Of a stretch of 64,000 bases of DNA, positions 17,826 to 26,828 are shown piece by piece. The stretch spans positions 626,898-690,897 of the forward strand of contig JBAZUK010000001.1 in NCBI GenBank assembly GCA_041661445.1. The letters run 5' to 3'. The notes beneath the pieces are model-generated. The model did no database searches. It saw nothing but the letters and a program-made list of their open reading frames with translations, and was not told where the DNA came from. Made by a program: the position numbers and the translations under genes. Position 1 is the stretch's first letter; every line of letters begins with the position of its first letter. Source of the DNA: JBAZUK01 sp041661445 (GTDB lineage: Bacteria > Chlamydiota > Chlamydiia > Chlamydiales > SM23-39).

Positions 17826-18637
17826 TGAAAAAGCTTTTTTTCGTGCTTACTTTGTTTTTTGCAAGTTCTTTAGCTTCTTTAGAAAAAGCTCCTTGGTTCG
17901 GCAATGTTTATGAATTTCATTTTTTCAGTAAATATACCTATTCCCATTATAGAAAAATAAATGGAGCGATCATCCAGTTAGATAAGGCATCTAATGATAA
18001 TCTTTTACATTTTGATCTATCTTTTTCTCCAACCTGTCAGTGGAATATAGATTCAGATTTGGAATTTGTTGCTACGCCAAGAGAGAATTTTAATTTTAGT
18101 TCGGTAGCTTTTCAGGGAAGATATTTATTTAAAGACGACATTATCGGAGATCCTTTTAGCTTATATATGGGGGGCGATTTTAGAGTTGTTTCATCTGAGA
18201 GCTTAAAAGATGTTAGCATTTTATATCATTCTAACCTCGAGTTTGAATACAACTTAGGTCTGGGTAAAGAAATTTCACAAAATGATACTTGGAGATTAAG
18301 GTTTTGGCTTTATGGTTTGCTCGGTATAGCCAATAAAGGCTCTCCTTGGATTAAAGGAGAAGCTTCTTTAGAAGGAAACGTTAACGAAAGAAGAAAATGG
18401 GCCTTATTTTTAGAGGGAATGCATGGCTATGGTCATCAAAATAAAATTAACCCCTTCGATTTCAATGGATATGCAAAAATTAGAGAAGAGAATTTAGATA
18501 TTGGTTTCAGATATGGTTTTAGAATGAATGTCTGGGGTACTCTTAGCCTTGAATATAAAAGAAGACTTACGGCAAAGCTTTGTCCGGAAAATGTAAATTT
18601 TTTTACGGTAAGTTATCTTCTTCCTTTTTCTTTCTAA
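17825..18637 (+). CDS. Putative outer-membrane beta-barrel protein
   Basis: The 270-residue protein starts with a signal peptide (MKKLFFVLTLFFASSLAS). The rest is rich in alternating aromatic and polar beta-strand segments, such as FHFFSKYTYSHYRKI, DPFSLYMGGDFRVV and NVWGTLSLEYKRRLT. It ends in SYLLPFSF, a C-terminal Phe as in many outer-membrane barrels. No named family was recognised. It overlaps the trxB stop by one base. An outer-membrane pore or surface protein is the best guess. Confidence 0.6.
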   Translation: MKKLFFVLTLFFASSLASLEKAPWFGNVYEFHFFSKYTYSHYRKINGAIIQLDKASNDNLLHFDLSFSPTCQWNIDSDLEFVATPRENFNFSSVAFQGRYLFKDDIIGDPFSLYMGGDFRVVSSESLKDVSILYHSNLEFEYNLGLGKEISQNDTWRLRFWLYGLLGIANKGSPWIKGEASLEGNVNERRKWALFLEGMHGYGHQNKINPFDFNGYAKIREENLDIGFRYGFRMNVWGTLSLEYKRRLTAKLCPENVNFFTVSYLLPFSF

Positions 18638-18696
18638 AAGTTTAATTGCTGGACCTTAAATTATTGGTGCTTTTGCTTAATGTAAAATATTATTTT

Positions 18697-19092
18697 TTAA
18701 TTTTTACTTATACAAAAAGCCGTCGCATAGGCATTACAATGAGACATTGTAATAGAAATTTTAGGGAAACCAAGTTTCTTATTCAATTCATCAGATAACT
18801 TGACATATGGCTTGCCATTTAATTCATTTAAAATTTCAATTTCCAAAAAGGAAATTTCTTTTCCAAAGCCGGTACCAAAGGATTTGACGACGGCTTCTTT
18901 TGCTGCAAACCTAGCGGCAAAATGAGAAAAAGGATCTTTAAATTTTAAACAGTATTTTTTTTCATTTTCAGAAAATAATTTATTAAGGAAAGGCTCTTTT
19001 CTTCTGTTATAGGCTTCTTTTAATCTTTTTATTTCGATAATATCGCAGCCGATTCCATCAATCTCAATATTAAGATTCTTCTTCTTCTTCAT
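18697..19092 (-). CDS. acpS: Holo-ACP synthase (AcpS)
   Basis: This enzyme attaches 4'-phosphopantetheine from CoA to the Ser of AcpP. The motif GIGCDIIEIKRLKEAY starts the domain, and the second signature FAARFAAKEAVVKSFGTGFG follows; the end is SITMSHCNAYATAFC. The frame is open to 19122, but the start at 19092 (MKKKKNLNIEIDGIG) gives a normal length of about 131 residues and keeps AAGG upstream. It overlaps the 3' end of the PIN/TRAM gene. In Chlamydia acpS (CT100) also lies beside trxB (CT099). Confidence 0.93.
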   Translation of the reverse strand: MKKKKNLNIEIDGIGCDIIEIKRLKEAYNRRKEPFLNKLFSENEKKYCLKFKDPFSHFAARFAAKEAVVKSFGTGFGKEISFLEIEILNELNGKPYVKLSDELNKKLGFPKISITMSHCNAYATAFCISKN

Positions 19093-20137
19093 ATTCTTCA
19101 TATCCTTCTGCATCAAAAGCATTGCAGAAAATCATTCTTCCTGATGCGGTATGTTTTACTGATAAGACTTGTGCTTCAATAGTTTCTCCGATAAAGTCGC
19201 CTCCGCCGTTTACTACAACCATTGTGCCATCGTCAAGATATCCGATGCCTTGGCGAGGCTCCTTTCCATATCTTTGGATTTTGATCTTAATCTGTTCTCC
19301 AGCCTGCATAATTGGCTTTAAAGCGTTAGATAAAACATTTAAATTGATTATTCTTACACCTTCAATTGATGCACTTTCAATTCTACTGATGTCACTTGAT
19401 AAAATATTAGCATCTAAAAGTCTTGCGAGCCTTAAAAGTTTGCCTGACTGATCTTTGATTTCTGGAAAATCTGTGTCATTATATCTTGGTTCTAGAGTAG
19501 TGATTTCTTCAAATTTTTTTAAAGTATCCAGACATTTTTTCGCTTTCGCTTTAGTGTGCTCATCTCCAAGTTCTGCCATTGCATACAGTTCTTTAATGAT
19601 AAACCTAGGTATTATTAAATGATGGTCCAGTATTCCAGATGTAGCAAGATCGATTATTCTGGAATCAGCCAGGATTGAAGAATCGATTATTATATCTTTT
19701 TTCTTTTGCGCAACTGCTGTAAATTTCACAAATGGGATGCTGATATATAGTTCGTCAGCAGATCTTAAAGTTGTTAGAGTTCCAAGATATAGTCCAAATA
19801 AAAAGAGCCCGATTTTTATTATTTCAATAAATTTAGGAGCAACAACAAACGTTTCTGAGCTAATATTTAATATGGTATTTAAAATTAAAACTAAAGCCTG
19901 TCCCATCAAATAACCGATGAAAATTCCAATCATTGCAATATTAAAAGACCTAAGATTGAATCTTCTGAACAATATGTCGAACCCAAATAAAAATAGAGCA
20001 AAGACTATACCTAATACAAGACCTAAAAACATGTTGATTGAAACATTGCCAAGAGAAGTTCCTATCATGTAGGTTGTTATGAAAAAGACACTAAGAATAA
20101 AAAAGAATATTCTAGTAAATATTATAGAAAGATTCAT
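19070..20137 (-). CDS. Membrane PIN/TRAM-domain protein (YacL-like)
   Basis: The 355-residue protein has four membrane segments in its first 125 residues. A PIN domain follows (IIDSSILADSRIIDLATSGIL, with acidic residues at the expected positions and a later LSSDIS), and a C-terminal TRAM domain (QGIGYLDDGTMVVVNGG). It ends in a run of Glu (EEYEEEEES). PIN domains are metal-dependent nucleases and TRAM binds RNA, so a membrane-tethered RNase is likely. It shares YacL architecture and is upstream of acpS on the same strand. Confidence 0.82.
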   Translation of the reverse strand: MNLSIIFTRIFFFILSVFFITTYMIGTSLGNVSINMFLGLVLGIVFALFLFGFDILFRRFNLRSFNIAMIGIFIGYLMGQALVLILNTILNISSETFVVAPKFIEIIKIGLFLFGLYLGTLTTLRSADELYISIPFVKFTAVAQKKKDIIIDSSILADSRIIDLATSGILDHHLIIPRFIIKELYAMAELGDEHTKAKAKKCLDTLKKFEEITTLEPRYNDTDFPEIKDQSGKLLRLARLLDANILSSDISRIESASIEGVRIINLNVLSNALKPIMQAGEQIKIKIQRYGKEPRQGIGYLDDGTMVVVNGGGDFIGETIEAQVLSVKHTASGRMIFCNAFDAEGYEEYEEEEES

Positions 20138-20433
20138 GAGATTGTAGCCTCCTAAAATAATTTTTAATATTGTTCACATAATGTTAGCGAAATTGTATTG
20201 ATGTTTTATTTTTTTGTCGATGATATAAAAAAAAACTTTAAAAAAAATATTCACACTTTAGTTTTTTCTTTTTTTCATTTATTAGATAACAATGCAAATT
20301 CAGAAGATAAAAGAAATATTAAAGGCTGCATTTTCAATTTTGAGCCTAAGATTTTTTTTTGACATTGAAGTATTATAATTTTTTTTTTAACATTCTGCAT
20401 GTTTTTTTATTAATGAATGAGGAGCAAGGAGTT
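20138..20433. other. Divergent intergenic region upstream of the Asp-box protein
   Basis: About 300 nt separate the PIN/TRAM start from the Asp-box gene. It is AT-rich with long A and T runs. A TTGACA occurs near its right end, but the nearest TATAAT is only 9 nt away, so no convincing promoter pair was identified. No coding frame or RNA structure was recognised. Confidence 0.35.
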
Positions 20434-21918
20434 ATGATTTTAAAAAAAATTTTATTTTTTTTGGTTTTTTTTGCAACGAACAGTATATTTCCTGCCATAG
20501 ATCTCTCATCGTCAGGCAATAATCCTAAAATTGCGATGAATGGTCTAAATGGCGTAGCTATTTGGGAAGAATCGCCAGCTATAAAATCAGCTTATACGTC
20601 AAATGGGGGAAATACGTGGAGTGCAAGTCAAGATGTATCAACATCTGGTATTAATTCACGTCCAGCAATTTTTATGGAAGGAACAGATGTTGTGGTTGTC
20701 TGGGTTGGAAATACTTTAGGCGATAATTTAGAGATTTATGGAAGAATAAGCTCTGATAGTGGAATAACATGGGATGGCTTGCCTGTACAAATAGCATTAT
20801 CTCCCGGTACTCAAATTTTTGATGCTCCTCAAGTAGCAATAAGCGGAGATAATCTTGTTGCGGTTTGGGAGGATTCAAATGGGGCAATTCTTGCTTCTTA
20901 TGCAACTTTTTCAGGATTTAGCTGGTCTGCTACTATCACTATTTATGATGGTCCTATTATGGGGAACCCGTCCGCTCTTGCTCCAAAAGTTGCAATGGAT
21001 GGATCAAATGTTGTAGTTGTTTTTTTTGATGTAGCTTCAAACATTTTGCAAAATCATTCTAATGATGCTGGAGTCAACTGGCTTAATGGCGATCCTCATC
21101 CTATTAGTGCTGGAAATTCATCTGCACAAGTAGATATTATAGGATTAAACGCAATAGCGGTTTGGGAAAACTTAGGAAAAATCGAATCTAAATATAGCAG
21201 TGACGGCGGGCTTAATTGGTCTCCAGTTTCTCCCCATGAATTCACTTCAGGTAATACAGCAAATCCAAATGTTGTTATGGAAGGAACAAACGCAGTAGTG
21301 ATCTGGGGATCGGCAATAGGAGGGACGGAATTGGTTCAGGCCTCAACAAGTTCGGATAGCGGTCATACCTGGTCTTCAAGTATTCCTGTATCCTCTTCTG
21401 TCGGAATAATGCCGGATCTAGCTATAAGCGGTTCTAGTGTTGCTACCGTTTGGGTATCGGATCCTAGTAATAGTACGCAGGCTTCGGGGAGTTCAAATAA
21501 CGGGTTAACCTGGAGCAGTCCTGCAACATTGTCTGATGCAGGAATATTAACAATGAATTCTCATGTAGCAATATCTGGGAGTTTAGCGCTTGGGATTTGG
21601 CAAACCTCAGACAATATTATTCAGGTATCAAAAATAAATATTTCATCTGGAAATATAAATATCTATTTAAAAAAACAGCATATAAATGAATGTTTGCTTA
21701 GCCTTGATGTTACGAATGAAATTAAATGGGGTCGGGTTGCTGGAGCAGTTTTATATAGAATATACAGCGATTCATCTCTCAATAATAGGATTGCCGAAGT
21801 TTCAAGTCCAAGTTTTTACGATCACGGTATTAAGGCAGGAGTACTTAAAACTTACTACATTACAAGTGTTGATAGTCTAGGTAACGAGAGTGAAGCTACG
21901 GTTGTAAGCATTCTGTAA
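20434..21918 (+). CDS. Exported Asp-box (BNR) beta-propeller protein with C-terminal Fn3-like domain
   Basis: From the ATG at 20434 (GGAG 9 nt upstream) the protein is 494 residues. It has a signal peptide (MILKKILFFLVFFATNSIFPA). Seven Asp-box-type motifs follow about every 50 residues: TSNGGNTW (55), SSDSGITW (106), a weak one (157), SNDAGVNW (209), SSDGGLNW (255), SSDSGHTW (306) and SSNNGLTW (353). That is the repeat of sialidase-like propellers. Residues about 425-494 look like a fibronectin-III module. Sialidase catalytic residues were not identified, so it may be a binding protein. The frame is open upstream to 20359, but the signal peptide fixes the start. Confidence 0.78.
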   Translation: MILKKILFFLVFFATNSIFPAIDLSSSGNNPKIAMNGLNGVAIWEESPAIKSAYTSNGGNTWSASQDVSTSGINSRPAIFMEGTDVVVVWVGNTLGDNLEIYGRISSDSGITWDGLPVQIALSPGTQIFDAPQVAISGDNLVAVWEDSNGAILASYATFSGFSWSATITIYDGPIMGNPSALAPKVAMDGSNVVVVFFDVASNILQNHSNDAGVNWLNGDPHPISAGNSSAQVDIIGLNAIAVWENLGKIESKYSSDGGLNWSPVSPHEFTSGNTANPNVVMEGTNAVVIWGSAIGGTELVQASTSSDSGHTWSSSIPVSSSVGIMPDLAISGSSVATVWVSDPSNSTQASGSSNNGLTWSSPATLSDAGILTMNSHVAISGSLALGIWQTSDNIIQVSKINISSGNINIYLKKQHINECLLSLDVTNEIKWGRVAGAVLYRIYSDSSLNNRIAEVSSPSFYDHGIKAGVLKTYYITSVDSLGNESEATVVSIL

Positions 21919-21927
21919 AGTTTTTAT

Positions 21928-21972
21928 TTATAAAAGAGTTTGTTTTATTTTTGTAAAACAACTCTTTTATAA
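21928..21972. terminator. Bidirectional terminator between the Asp-box gene and rlmH
   Basis: A long stem pairs TTATAAAAGAGTTTGTTTTA with TAAAACAACTCTTTTATAA, with one bulged T. It lies between two convergent genes, 10 nt after one stop and 6 nt before the other, so it probably serves both transcripts. Confidence 0.75.
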
Positions 21973-21977
21973 GGTTC

Positions 21978-22403
21978 TCATTTATGATATTTCGTGTTTT
22001 CATGAATTTGATAAGCTCTATAAATTTGTTCTATTAGAATAAGCCTGATCATTTGATGAGTGAAAGTCAGATCAGATAAGGATAATACAAATGAAGCCTT
22101 ATCTTTAATTTTTTTAGATATACCTACATCAGATCCAATTAAAAAATTTATTTTCAAATTATTGCTTTGAAAGAATTCAAAGAGTTTTTTGCTAAAATCC
22201 AAGCTTGTGAGTTTTTGCCCTTTTTCATCCAAACAGATAAAAAATGATTCATTTAAAATTTTTTTTTCCAAATCTGCTTCGTCTTTACAGATTTCCCATT
22301 TAATCAAAAAGTTGTTTTTTAGTCTTTTTTCATATTCACAAATAGCTTCCTGAAGCCACTTTTCTTTTGTTTTATGGATTGAAAAAATTTTAACTATGAA
22401 CAT
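21978..22403 (-). CDS. rlmH: 23S rRNA pseudouridine-1915 N3-methyltransferase (RlmH)
   Basis: The 141-residue SPOUT methyltransferase is slightly short of the usual 155. Diagnostic motifs are FLIGSDVGISKKIK (knot glycine loop), SLSDLTFTHQMIRLILIEQIYRAYQI and the C-terminal TKYHK, which match the well-conserved RlmH C-terminus. It methylates the pseudouridine in helix 69 of 23S rRNA. It stands alone and is convergent with the Asp-box gene. Confidence 0.92.
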   Translation of the reverse strand: MFIVKIFSIHKTKEKWLQEAICEYEKRLKNNFLIKWEICKDEADLEKKILNESFFICLDEKGQKLTSLDFSKKLFEFFQSNNLKINFLIGSDVGISKKIKDKASFVLSLSDLTFTHQMIRLILIEQIYRAYQIHENTKYHK

Positions 22404-22404
22404 A
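22381..22404. repeat. 24-bp perfect direct repeat, copy 1 (spans the rlmH start)
   Basis: This 24-bp sequence (GA6T4, then AACTATGAACATA) covers the first codons of rlmH and recurs exactly at 22738-22761. The flanks do not match. Confidence 0.7.
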
Positions 22405-22737
22405 TTTTCTCTAAATGGTTATATGAAAATGATCTGCGTACTAGAATATATGATTTTCGGAACGATTGTATTGCTTTAATAAAAAATAAATTTATTAATT
22501 CAAAATATTCAACGGAATCAGTTTTTTTTTTATTAAAGAACATAAATTTTTTTTGTGAAATTAACTAAATTGTAGAAAAATAATTGTAATTTGTCAAAAT
22601 GATGTGAAAATGCTTATTTTTGAGAAAAATGATTGGAAATGATATTTAATTATAAGTTTTTGATTATAAAATGATTAAAAATATTATTTATTCTAATTTT
22701 TGTGATTTGGATATGTTTTTCATGGTTTTTTAGAGTA
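22405..22737. other. AT-rich non-coding segment bounded by 24-bp direct repeats
   Basis: These 333 nt between rlmH and lgt hold no credible coding frame and no recognised RNA. They are very AT-rich and lie between two identical 24-bp repeats. They must contain the rlmH promoter and perhaps the lgt promoter. Confidence 0.4.
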
Positions 22738-22761
22738 GAAAAAATTTTAACTATGAACATA
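22738..22761. repeat. 24-bp perfect direct repeat, copy 2 (upstream of lgt)
   Basis: Identical to 22381-22404. It lies 44 nt before the lgt start. It may be a duplicated piece of the rlmH 5' end left by an insertion or slippage event. Confidence 0.7.
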
Positions 22762-22805
22762 GACTTTTTTTTGATATAGTTCAATTTTTAAGATAAAATC
22801 TATAT

Positions 22806-23882
22806 ATGATAAGTTATATTTATTGGAATCCAAAAAAAGAAATATTTACGATACCCATAGTGAATTATCCAATTGTTTGGTATTCAGTATTGTTTCTTAT
22901 CGGCTTTGTTTTTGGGTATTTAATTTTTCAAGCAGTTTTAAGGCGGTATTTTTATCTATTTTTAGATATCACTGAAAAAGACATTATTTCATATGATCTT
23001 TTGATTCAGGATCTAATAACACCAAAAAATGATGATCAGAAAATTATTGCTAAAAAAGATTTTAAAAAAAACGAGTCAAAAGACAGTGTTTTAAAAAAAA
23101 TAAATGCATTTATTTCTAGCAGCGTTAAAAAAAGACTTTTTTTAGAAAATGCTTTTTCAGAGAGTATTTTAACAACGAAAAAAAAGATAATATTGATTAC
23201 CGACAAATTAATGGTTTATATGATAGTTGCAACTGTGATTGGAGCTAGATTAGGACATTTGATTTTTTATGAAAAACCTGAATATTATCTGAAAAATCCT
23301 TTAAATATTTTTAAGGTTTGGCAGGGAGGCCTTGCTTCGCACGGTGCTGCTGTTGCTATACTGATAGGTTTGTTTCTGTTTTGCCGAGAGCTAAAAAAAT
23401 ATTCTCCAAAAATAACCTATGTACATCTTTTAGATTTTATTTGTCCTTCTGTTGCATTTGCCGGTTTTTGTATTAGAGTCGGTAATTTTATCAATCAAGA
23501 AATTATTGGCAATCCTACAAAAGTTTTTTGGGCAGTTGTTTTTGGAAACCCGCAGGATGGTTCTGAGATCGTTCCCAGGCATCCTGTTCAGTTATATGAA
23601 GCTTTTTTTTATTTATCTGTTTTTTTTCTTTTATTTTTTTTAAGCCGTAAAACTTATTTTTTAATAAAAGAAGGAAAATTATTTTCAATTTTTTTAATAT
23701 CCGTTTTTTCTTTCAGGTTTATAATTGAATTTTTAAAAGTTAAGCTTTCATATGTATTGGATGAATCATTTTTAAGCATGGGGCAATATTTGAGCATCCC
23801 TTTTATTATTATTGGTTTTGGTTTTATGTTTTGGGATAAGTTAAAAAAGCTTTTCCTTGAAAAAGAGACTGACATTCATTAA
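22806..23882 (+). CDS. lgt: Prolipoprotein diacylglyceryl transferase (Lgt)
   Basis: This membrane enzyme puts diacylglycerol on the lipobox Cys of prolipoproteins. Conserved segments are GARLGHLIFYEKPEYYL, GGLASHGAA, the signature RVGNFINQEIIGNPT and PRHPVQLYEAFFY. At 358 residues it is longer than the usual 260-300. The extra 70 or so residues form a polar, Lys-rich stretch (about 60-135) between the first two membrane segments. It is needed for the many lipoproteins in this window (27992, 44145-46235, 48964). Confidence 0.95.
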   Translation: MISYIYWNPKKEIFTIPIVNYPIVWYSVLFLIGFVFGYLIFQAVLRRYFYLFLDITEKDIISYDLLIQDLITPKNDDQKIIAKKDFKKNESKDSVLKKINAFISSSVKKRLFLENAFSESILTTKKKIILITDKLMVYMIVATVIGARLGHLIFYEKPEYYLKNPLNIFKVWQGGLASHGAAVAILIGLFLFCRELKKYSPKITYVHLLDFICPSVAFAGFCIRVGNFINQEIIGNPTKVFWAVVFGNPQDGSEIVPRHPVQLYEAFFYLSVFFLLFFLSRKTYFLIKEGKLFSIFLISVFSFRFIIEFLKVKLSYVLDESFLSMGQYLSIPFIIIGFGFMFWDKLKKLFLEKETDIH

Positions 23883-23914
23883 AATAACTTTAAACTAATA
23901 TATAAGGAGAATTT

Positions 23915-24397
23915 ATGAACATTATAACAGTTGCAGGAAGACTTGGCGCAGATCCGGAGTCTAGGTTTACTCCTAATGGACAGAAAGTTACTACTTTAAG
24001 AGTAGCGACAACTTCAAGGAAATCTTCGAAGGAAGAAACAATTTGGTGGAGAGTAACGGTTTGGGGTGAAAATTTTGACAAGATGATCTCTTTTTTGAAA
24101 AAGGGGAGTGCAGTTGTTATTGTAGGCGAATTGCATAAGCCTGAAATTTTCAATGACAGAGAAGGAAAACCTCAAATTTCGATGAACATTACTGCATCAA
24201 ATATTATGTTTTCTCCATTTGGTAAAAGTGAAAAATCTGATAATTCATCAAACAGTTCTGATAGAAAAGAGCAGGAAGTTATGAGACAAGATAAAGTAAA
24301 GTCTGAAGATAGTGAAGAAGAATACTCAGCATTTTCTCTTGGCTCAAAAAAAGAAGGTCATGACACTGAATTTTCAGATGATGAAATTCCATTTTAA
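23915..24397 (+). CDS. ssb: Single-stranded DNA-binding protein
   Basis: The 160-residue protein has an N-terminal OB fold (MNIITVAGRLGADPESRFT to about residue 105, with WWRVTVWG). A disordered charged linker follows, then the acidic tip DDEIPF that binds partner proteins. An AAGGAG site precedes the ATG. It is followed 19 nt later by pepA; the same ssb-pepA pair (CT044-CT045) is recalled in Chlamydia. Confidence 0.97.
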   Translation: MNIITVAGRLGADPESRFTPNGQKVTTLRVATTSRKSSKEETIWWRVTVWGENFDKMISFLKKGSAVVIVGELHKPEIFNDREGKPQISMNITASNIMFSPFGKSEKSDNSSNSSDRKEQEVMRQDKVKSEDSEEEYSAFSLGSKKEGHDTEFSDDEIPF

Positions 24398-24416
24398 TTT
24401 TTTATGAGGGAAAGAT

Positions 24417-25901
24417 ATGAAAGTTACGATTGCAGAGAGTATAAATAAAAGAAATGATAAAGCAGATGTTTTAATTCTGCCATTTGTGGAGAGCAAAAAT
24501 GGTCCGCTTGCAATATGTAATATCGGCAGCTTTTCAAAAATTATAGAGCCCCCTATTAAGACTAAAGATTTTTTAGGAAAAGAGGGCCAGATATCTTTTG
24601 TATATTTCTCAAAAGAAAAAAGAATAATGCTTTTAGGTTTGGGTCATCCTGACAAAATTAATCCGCAGCAGATGGCAAAATTTTATTCTATTGCCTGCGC
24701 CGCTTTAAGAAATTGTAAAGCTGAAAGTGTTAACATTGTTGTTCCGGAAAAATTAAATATTTCCAAAGAAGACATTGTAAGCTCAATTTCAGAGGCTTTT
24801 TTCTTATCAAACTATAACTTTGACAAATTCAAACATTTTGAAAAAAATGAAACTCCTAAGTATTTAAAATCTATTTGCCTGATTGGCCTGAAAAAAGAAG
24901 ATATGAAAATTGTTACGAAGAAAAAAGTCATATCTTCTGCAGTAAATTTAGCCAGAGATCTAGTTAACAATAATGCTGATGAGGAAACTCCTGCTCATTT
25001 AGCTGTTGCGGCAAAGGACCTAGAAAAAGTTTCCGATAAAATCAAGGTTAGGGTTTTCGATAAGAAGAAGATCGAAGAAGAAAAAATGGGATTACTGTTA
25101 GCGGTTAATAAAGGCTCGGATAAAGAACCTACTTTTATTGTCATTGAATATAAGGGAGACGCATCTTCAAAAGATCATTCGGTAATTATAGGTAAAGGAA
25201 TTACTTATGATACTGGCGGCCTTTCTTTGAAACCATCAACTAGCATGGATACAATGAAATGCGATATGTCAGGAGCTGCTGCTGTTTTAGGCACAATCTA
25301 TGCAATTTCTCAGTTAAATTTAAAAAAGAATGTAACTGCATTAATCCCTGCAACAGAAAATTCAATCGGATCCGGCAGTTATAAGCCTGGCGATGTATAT
25401 ACCGGGATGGCAAATAAAAGTGTTGAGGTAAAGAATACTGATGCAGAAGGAAGATTAATTTTAGCAGACGCTATTTCATATGCCGCTCTTAAAATTAAGC
25501 CCAATAGAGTGATCAATATTGCTACTTTGACTGGAGCTTGTGTTGTGGCTTTAGGGGAAAATATTGCCGGATTTTTCTCGAATTCAGAAGAAGTTGCAAA
25601 ACGTTTGGAGGAATCATCTAAGAGATCAGGTGATATTATATGGAGAATGCCGCTTTTTAAAGATTATAAAAAGCAGCTTAAATCCGATATCGCCGATTTA
25701 AAAAATATTGGTGATGGCAGAGAAGCAGGAGCTATAACTGCTGCATTGTTTCTCGAAGATTTTGTTAATGATATCCCTTGGGCTCATATTGACATTGCAG
25801 GTCCAGCTTTCTTGTCCAAGCCTAATGGATTGCATCCAACTCATGCAACCGGAATAGGTGTCAGGTTATTAGTTGACTTTTTTGAAAACTTGTCTAATTA
25901 A
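24417..25901 (+). CDS. pepA: Leucyl aminopeptidase (M17)
   Basis: The 494-residue protein has the M17 catalytic domain in its second half. Metal and catalytic residues are in GKGITYDTGGLSLKP (residues 259-273), KCDMSGAAAV and the family signature NTDAEGRL (340-347). The N-terminal domain is the usual macro-like fold. It releases N-terminal residues from peptides. GAGGGAAAG precedes the ATG. Confidence 0.96.
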   Translation: MKVTIAESINKRNDKADVLILPFVESKNGPLAICNIGSFSKIIEPPIKTKDFLGKEGQISFVYFSKEKRIMLLGLGHPDKINPQQMAKFYSIACAALRNCKAESVNIVVPEKLNISKEDIVSSISEAFFLSNYNFDKFKHFEKNETPKYLKSICLIGLKKEDMKIVTKKKVISSAVNLARDLVNNNADEETPAHLAVAAKDLEKVSDKIKVRVFDKKKIEEEKMGLLLAVNKGSDKEPTFIVIEYKGDASSKDHSVIIGKGITYDTGGLSLKPSTSMDTMKCDMSGAAAVLGTIYAISQLNLKKNVTALIPATENSIGSGSYKPGDVYTGMANKSVEVKNTDAEGRLILADAISYAALKIKPNRVINIATLTGACVVALGENIAGFFSNSEEVAKRLEESSKRSGDIIWRMPLFKDYKKQLKSDIADLKNIGDGREAGAITAALFLEDFVNDIPWAHIDIAGPAFLSKPNGLHPTHATGIGVRLLVDFFENLSN

Positions 25902-25905
25902 ATTT

Positions 25906-26754
25906 ATGCAGAATAAATGCAATTGGAAGATTTCAAAAAACGACAAAAATGTAAAATTGCTTTCTTTCTTAAAAGAAAAACTTTCCTTATCTAATAGAGA
26001 TGTGAAAAAAATTTTAGATAAGGGTTTGTGTTATGTAAATGGTAAGATTGAAAGATTTTCAACCGTAGTGTTAAAAGAAGGATCATGCGTTGGCATCGAT
26101 CTTAATTGGAAAAAAATTGCATCCGAAAAAAAATCTAAAATAATTTTAGATATCTTATACGAAGATGAGTATTTCTTAGCAGTCGATAAGCCTGTTGATT
26201 TTGTCTGCAGCGACGAAAATATCAATCAATTTTTCATGAAACATTATACTTTGATTCATCGATTGGATAAAGACACGACAGGAGTATTGCTGATAGCTAA
26301 AAATCATAATTTTAAAGAAGAAATGATAAAACTTTTTAAAGAAAAAAAAGTTTATAAGACTTACATCGCAAGAATTGATGGGTCCTTAAAAGAGGATGAA
26401 ATGAAAATTGAAGGATTTTTAAATAAGGTATCTTCAATAGATGGTCAGACGATCTATGGGCATTCATCAAAAGGAAAGTATGCCTTAACTTATTTAAAGG
26501 TTCTAAAGAGATATAAAGATTCAACTTTAGTTGAATTGACTCCGATTACAGGCCGTACCCATCAATTAAGAGTGCACATGAAACATATAAATCATCCAAT
26601 CCTAGGTGATTTTCTATATTCAAAAAAATTTGTTTATGAAAAGTATGTTCCCAGGTTAATGCTGCATTGCAGCAAAATTGAATTTATACATCCGATTACT
26701 TCTAAAGACATAATTATTTTTTCAGAAATTCCATCTTCTTTTGAAAAAAATTAA
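25906..26754 (+). CDS. RluA/RluD-family 23S rRNA pseudouridine synthase
   Basis: An S4-type RNA-binding domain (about residues 15-70, LSLSNRDVKKILDKGLCYVNGK) precedes the synthase domain. The catalytic Asp is in HRLDKDTTGVLLIAK, and TPITGRTHQLRVHMKHINHPILGD is the second signature. The frame opens at 25873 inside pepA, but the ATG at 25906, five bases after the pepA stop, gives a normal protein of about 282 residues. Whether it acts like RluC or RluD cannot be decided by eye. Confidence 0.9.
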   Translation: MQNKCNWKISKNDKNVKLLSFLKEKLSLSNRDVKKILDKGLCYVNGKIERFSTVVLKEGSCVGIDLNWKKIASEKKSKIILDILYEDEYFLAVDKPVDFVCSDENINQFFMKHYTLIHRLDKDTTGVLLIAKNHNFKEEMIKLFKEKKVYKTYIARIDGSLKEDEMKIEGFLNKVSSIDGQTIYGHSSKGKYALTYLKVLKRYKDSTLVELTPITGRTHQLRVHMKHINHPILGDFLYSKKFVYEKYVPRLMLHCSKIEFIHPITSKDIIIFSEIPSSFEKN

Positions 26755-26828
26755 AAATGCTGAAATTGTTTTTTTCAAATATTACTTAAATGATATGCTT
26801 TTAAATAAGTATATAATTTGGTTGTTTT

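Noticed and set aside
20355..20380. TTGACA...TATAAT as promoter of the Asp-box gene
   Set aside because: Only 9 nt separate the two boxes, too few for a normal promoter.
20359..20433. Upstream start of the Asp-box protein
   Set aside because: It would bury the signal peptide; the ATG at 20434 has good ribosome sites.
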